Assembly: GCA_016191985.1 (NCBI GenBank)
Contig: JACPVB010000036.1
Coordinates: forward strand, 1 to 10,196
Source of the DNA: Chloroflexota bacterium
Lineage (GTDB): Bacteria; Chloroflexota; Anaerolineae; Anaerolineales; Villigracilaceae
Direction: 5' to 3'
DNA length: 10,196 nucleotides
In this document: positions 6,938-10,196 of the stretch, in pieces
Layout: every line of letters starts with the position of its first letter
Numbering within the stretch: position 1 is the stretch's first letter
Notes under the pieces: model-generated
The model's input: the letters and a program-made list of their open reading frames with translations, nothing else
What the model was told of the DNA's origin: nothing
The model's database searches: none
Made by a program: the position numbers and the translations under genes

Positions 6938-9235
6938 TTACGGCGTGTGAAATTCAAGGATAAGTTGCGGACGGGAGCTAGCGCCCCCGGCATTGCCGCT
7001 GTACAGATTGAGAAAATTAGCTGCGGCATTGTTGTTATCGTCCAATTTGAAGCGCAGGCGGATTTGTGTCAGGCCGCCGCCGACCGCCAGTTTGTTGATA
7101 TAAGCCTTCCCATTGCTGAGGTTGAGGCTGTACCAGCCGCCGCTCAACGCCGTATTGAAGGGACCGAGAGTCTTGCTGGCTGTGGTTTGGAAATCGGCAG
7201 CCTGCAAGGCAGAGGCTCCGAACACGCCCTTTCTAATATCCACTACAAAACCCTGGAACATGCCGACCGGGTTGCCACCGCCCAAAACACTATGTCTCCT
7301 GACCTTGAGCGTCACTTTGGTGATGACGGCATTATCCGGCAGGCTGGAGGTGTTGAATGACAGGATGGAGCGGAATTGTTTTCTCGCGGCATCATCCCCA
7401 AGGCGCAGGGTTGAGGCGGCGGCATTCAGCGTGCCGCCCTTTCCGCTGATTTCTGTCGATTCAAGCGCCCATCCATCCTGCGCAGCGGACGAGTTATAAG
7501 TTTGGGTTGTGGTCACTTGATGGGTTTCGGCGTCGGAACTTGTCAGGCTTTCGGCATCGCCGTTGTACGTGGCAGTGAGAGTCTTTTTGCCCGGCGTGCT
7601 GAAATTGACAGTACAGCTTCCTGCTCCGCCGACCAATGTGATTTGGCAATTAGTATCTGCCCCGCTGATGTCTACTGTGCCGGTAGGGGTGATACGCGAA
7701 CCATTTATAGTCACGCTGACAGAAACGGCTTGATTGGGCTTGGAAGGATCAGGCGTGTCGGTTGTAATGGTCGTGGTCGTCACTTGTGGGGGGATCGCCT
7801 TCCAAAGTTCCTGGCCTTGGGAACCGTCGTCATACCAGAACAACAGATCCCCATTGACCGGATACAATCCATAAATGGTACCGCCCGCGCCGTTTATGTC
7901 GGTTAAACTGAACGTCCCGTTCACTGTGCCATCAGTCTGCCAGATTTCCATGCCATCGCCGATGTCCGCGACGAAATAAATCAGTCCATTCATTTCAGCG
8001 GAAAAATAAACCTCGGTATCCCCGGATGGATTCAATTCCGTGAGCGGGGCAGTGCCTGCTTCCGTGCCATCGGATTTCCAAAGTTCCAATCCGAGCGTGT
8101 CGTCGCGGGCAAGGAAAAGTAATTGATCGTTGACTACCGTAAAGAAGGGGATGTCTGTGTTGACGAAGGCGGAAGATGCTCCGTCACGAATATCCTTTAC
8201 CAGCCCTGTGCCTGCCAAAGTTCCATCCGTCTTCCATAATTCATTTCCATGAGAGCCATCAAAAGCAGTGAAGAACAGGGTATTCCCAATGGAGGCGATA
8301 AAGTTAGGAATGGAACTATGTGGATTGGGCGGCAGGTTGCCATCATCGCCGGGGAAGATATCCATCAACATCTGAGTCCCACTTGTGCTTCCATCGCTTT
8401 TCCATAATTCCGCTCCGTTAATTCCATCATCGGCCTGGAAGAACAATGCCCCATTAAATTCTGCGAAATCAGAGACGGCAGAATCTCCATCTGCGCGAAT
8501 ATCCTTCACTAATACGGTTCCATCAGATGTGCCATCTGTTTTCCAAAGTTCTTCGCCCAGGCTCGCGTCCCTGGCGCGGAAATAGACAGCGCCGTTGAAG
8601 GGAAACAATTGATCGGGATACGAACCATCCACGCCATCGGAACCGGTATTGATATCTTTGACCAACACAGCACTCGTATAAGGTGGGCTGCTCTTCCATA
8701 ACTCGGTACCTTTATCCGGCGGCGCGTTTCCCGCATCGCTTCCGGCAAAGATGAGGTCGCTGCCCAGCAAGGCAGGTCCGGAGAGACCGCTGGAATTGGA
8801 ACCCGGGTTCACGTCATGAATCAAATGCGTGCCAGCCTCCGTCCCATCGCTCACCCAGGGTTCAGTCCCATTCGTGCCATCATCCGCCTGAAAAAGCAGA
8901 AGATTGCCTCTCGCTGTTAAGTTATATGGGATGCCGCTGTTCGCGCCCACCTGAATATCCTTGACGATATCCGTCCCTGCGGCAGTGCCATCGCTCTTCC
9001 ACAATTCGTATCCGTGAGAGCCATCATCGAGCGAAAAATAAACGGCATTTCCGAGAACGACTTCGCCCGCTGTGGATGTTCCCGCGGAGCCGGGCGTAAT
9101 ATCCTCAACCAGCGAAAGTGTCGCGGCTGGGGGTGATTGCATGGGCGCGGCAAAGGCAAATTGAGCTGGTAATCCTGCCGCTGCCAGAATAATTGCCATC
9201 ACAATGGAAAAGAATCGAAACACTCTTGTTTTCAT
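6938..9235 (-). CDS. Secreted ELWxxDGT-repeat protein with Ig-like and DNRLRE-like domains
   Basis: A 765-residue exported protein. It opens with a signal peptide: MKTRVFR, a hydrophobic core (about 8-20) and a likely cleavage after AFAA near residue 30. Residues about 40-485 hold nine units of 46-56 residues, each ending in ELWKSDGT or a variant (about residues 77, 125, 178, 229, 276, 332, 384, 430 and 476); the third (ELWKSSPP) and ninth (ELWKA) are degenerate. Such units probably fold as propeller-like beta-sheets. Residues about 485-575 form an Ig-like domain with two cysteines (about 530 and 541) that could bond. The last 185 residues resemble DNRLRE-type beta domains (LRLGDDAARKQFRSILSFN, then LPDNAVITKVTLKV). 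The second ATG (9235) is chosen because AAGGAG (9242-9247) lies 6 bases before it and directly abuts the first ATG. There is no LPXTG or C-terminal membrane anchor. A surface-binding or matrix role is inference. Confidence 0.88.
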   Translation of the reverse strand: MKTRVFRFFSIVMAIILAAAGLPAQFAFAAPMQSPPAATLSLVEDITPGSAGTSTAGEVVLGNAVYFSLDDGSHGYELWKSDGTAAGTDIVKDIQVGANSGIPYNLTARGNLLLFQADDGTNGTEPWVSDGTEAGTHLIHDVNPGSNSSGLSGPALLGSDLIFAGSDAGNAPPDKGTELWKSSPPYTSAVLVKDINTGSDGVDGSYPDQLFPFNGAVYFRARDASLGEELWKTDGTSDGTVLVKDIRADGDSAVSDFAEFNGALFFQADDGINGAELWKSDGSTSGTQMLMDIFPGDDGNLPPNPHSSIPNFIASIGNTLFFTAFDGSHGNELWKTDGTLAGTGLVKDIRDGASSAFVNTDIPFFTVVNDQLLFLARDDTLGLELWKSDGTEAGTAPLTELNPSGDTEVYFSAEMNGLIYFVADIGDGMEIWQTDGTVNGTFSLTDINGAGGTIYGLYPVNGDLLFWYDDGSQGQELWKAIPPQVTTTTITTDTPDPSKPNQAVSVSVTINGSRITPTGTVDISGADTNCQITLVGGAGSCTVNFSTPGKKTLTATYNGDAESLTSSDAETHQVTTTQTYNSSAAQDGWALESTEISGKGGTLNAAASTLRLGDDAARKQFRSILSFNTSSLPDNAVITKVTLKVRRHSVLGGGNPVGMFQGFVVDIRKGVFGASALQAADFQTTASKTLGPFNTALSGGWYSLNLSNGKAYINKLAVGGGLTQIRLRFKLDDNNNAAANFLNLYSGNAGGASSRPQLILEFHTP

Positions 9236-9241
9236 GGTCAT

Positions 9242-9247
9242 CTCCTT
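9242..9247 (-). promoter_or_regulatory. Shine-Dalgarno sequence deciding the ELWxxDGT start
   Basis: AAGGAG on the minus strand is 6 bases from ATG 9235 but has no spacing from ATG 9241. This makes the inner ATG (MKTRVFRF) the likely start and removes Met-Thr from the longer reading. Confidence 0.7.
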
Positions 9248-9313
9248 CAGTAAATTGGTTGACTATCACCAGTGTATGGATTGACCGTTTCAAAAGCGTT
9301 TCGTGGATGAAGA

Positions 9314-10196
9314 TCACCCGCCTCTTTTCTGGACCCTGGCAGGGATCTGACCATCCGGCGTGAGTCCAATCCTCAGGCGGAGTTGGATGTCATTGCCCTG
9401 CAAAAATTGGATGTCAAAATTCTGCACCACCAACGCGGCAAGATGGGGCAATTCGACCAAGCTAAACGGACGCCCAATGCAGGTATGCGCTCCGCCGCCG
9501 AAGGGGAAATACGTCCACGGGGTGATTGGATTTTTGAATCGTTCGGGTTTGAATTCCTCTGGCGATTCGAAGTAGCGGACGTCACGATGAGTGACCCATG
9601 AACTGATAAAAATATTCGTCCCTGCGGGCAGGTCTTGGCCGAGAATGCTCAGGGGTTGGAACAACTCTCTGGTGTTGAGCCAGCCTCCTGTAGGAAAGAG
9701 GCGCAGTGTCTCATGCAGGGCAAGGGACGCATATCCGCGAGTCGCCTCATTTAGCGGACGAGTCCGTGCATCCTTACAAAAAGATTCAAAGGCATTTGGG
9801 TTATTGCTGAAGAGATGGAACATCCACACCAAGGCCGCCATGCTGGTATCGAGGCTGGCGCTGAGCATGGTGAGAGTCTGATCGTATTTCTCCTGCATGG
9901 GCAGGGAATCGAGGATGCGGGTGAGCGGCGTGGGCTGCCAATGCGCGGACATATATTCCAGCGCCTCATCCACAATGGGATGGCGCACACGCCCTGATTG
10001 CAAATAATGTCCTTCGGGCATTGCGGCGCGCCCGAGAAAAAACTCGGAACCCTGCGCAAGGATATTGAGAAGTTCCCGTGTATCTCGCGGAGTGAGTTGA
10101 TGCAGCCCATACACCGCGCGGATGGTGGCTTGATAGACGAGATCGAATAGCGCGCGGGCGAGATCAATTTCACCAGCGCGCCATTCATCGAGAAGA
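9314..10196 (-). CDS. Cytochrome P450 (5' partial)
   Basis: The C-terminal 293 residues of a cytochrome P450, a haem-thiolate monooxygenase; the frame is open to the window edge, so the GTG at 10114 is not the true start. The haem loop FPFGGGAHTCIGRP matches FxxGxxxCxG, with the ligand cysteine encoded at 9479-9481. The K-helix ExxR is ETLR in LHETLRLFP, followed by the conserved arginine in NTRELF and by FKPERF. The I-helix reads LSASLDTSMAALVW: the acid-threonine pair is kept (Asp-Thr), but the usual glycine of AGxxT is serine. There is no membrane anchor in the visible part, and no reductase domain follows, so separate electron donors would be needed. About 110-150 residues are missing from the N-terminus. 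No redox partner is in the window. The substrate cannot be inferred. The secreted protein gene begins 78 bases downstream on the same strand. Confidence 0.93.
   Translation of the reverse strand, partial: LLDEWRAGEIDLARALFDLVYQATIRAVYGLHQLTPRDTRELLNILAQGSEFFLGRAAMPEGHYLQSGRVRHPIVDEALEYMSAHWQPTPLTRILDSLPMQEKYDQTLTMLSASLDTSMAALVWMFHLFSNNPNAFESFCKDARTRPLNEATRGYASLALHETLRLFPTGGWLNTRELFQPLSILGQDLPAGTNIFISSWVTHRDVRYFESPEEFKPERFKNPITPWTYFPFGGGAHTCIGRPFSLVELPHLAALVVQNFDIQFLQGNDIQLRLRIGLTPDGQIPARVQKRGG

Noticed and set aside
6890..7360. Plus-strand frames antisense to the ELWxxDGT gene
   Set aside because: They are open because of the codon composition of the long minus-strand gene. No domain or start signal is visible.
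9751..10188. Second minus-strand frame overlapping the P450
   Set aside because: The other frame carries all P450 motifs without interruption. This one is a shifted reading of the same DNA.

Overview
The window most likely comes from a chromosome of a Chloroflexota bacterium of the Anaerolineae type. This rests on family resemblance rather than a marker gene: a secreted ELWxxDGT-repeat protein with a DNRLRE-like tail, a short RIW/WR/YF-type conserved hypothetical protein, a leaderless-looking threonine synthase start and moderate GC. No rRNA, tRNA, CRISPR array, prophage or intact transposon is visible.

Layout: (1) 1-772, plus strand: 3' part of an ABC transporter inner-membrane permease of the BPD_transp_2 (simple sugar/nucleoside) type, cut by the window edge. 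(2) 843-880: a perfect 13-bp hairpin usable as a terminator in both directions, between this gene and a convergent GGDEF gene. (3) 890-1338, minus strand: a GGDEF-only diguanylate cyclase gene with its own promoter and ribosome binding site, broken by an apparent out-of-frame deletion near the start of the domain. (4) 1558-4912, plus strand: a tight three-gene operon joined by two ATGA stop/start overlaps, encoding threonine synthase, an AI-2E-family membrane protein and a membrane-anchored family 2 glycosyltransferase, followed by a terminator. (5) 5026-6384, plus strand: a MATE-family efflux protein. (6) 6385-6591: a non-coding stretch with nested imperfect inverted repeats that look like a decayed MITE or repeat element, then a short 9-bp-period repeat. 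(7) 6592-10196, minus strand: a cytochrome P450 (5' end outside the window), a secreted nine-repeat ELWxxDGT protein and a 75-aa conserved hypothetical, in transcription order, ending at a strong terminator at 6592-6623.

The clearest functional units are the thrC operon, where translational coupling is visible, and the minus-strand P450/secreted protein/small protein series, where gaps of 78 and 81 bases make co-transcription possible but not proven. I did not find convincing evidence of a new multi-gene system. The points most worth a second look are the broken GGDEF gene, the inverted-repeat element after the MATE gene, the domain architecture of the secreted protein, and the unusual I-helix of the P450.
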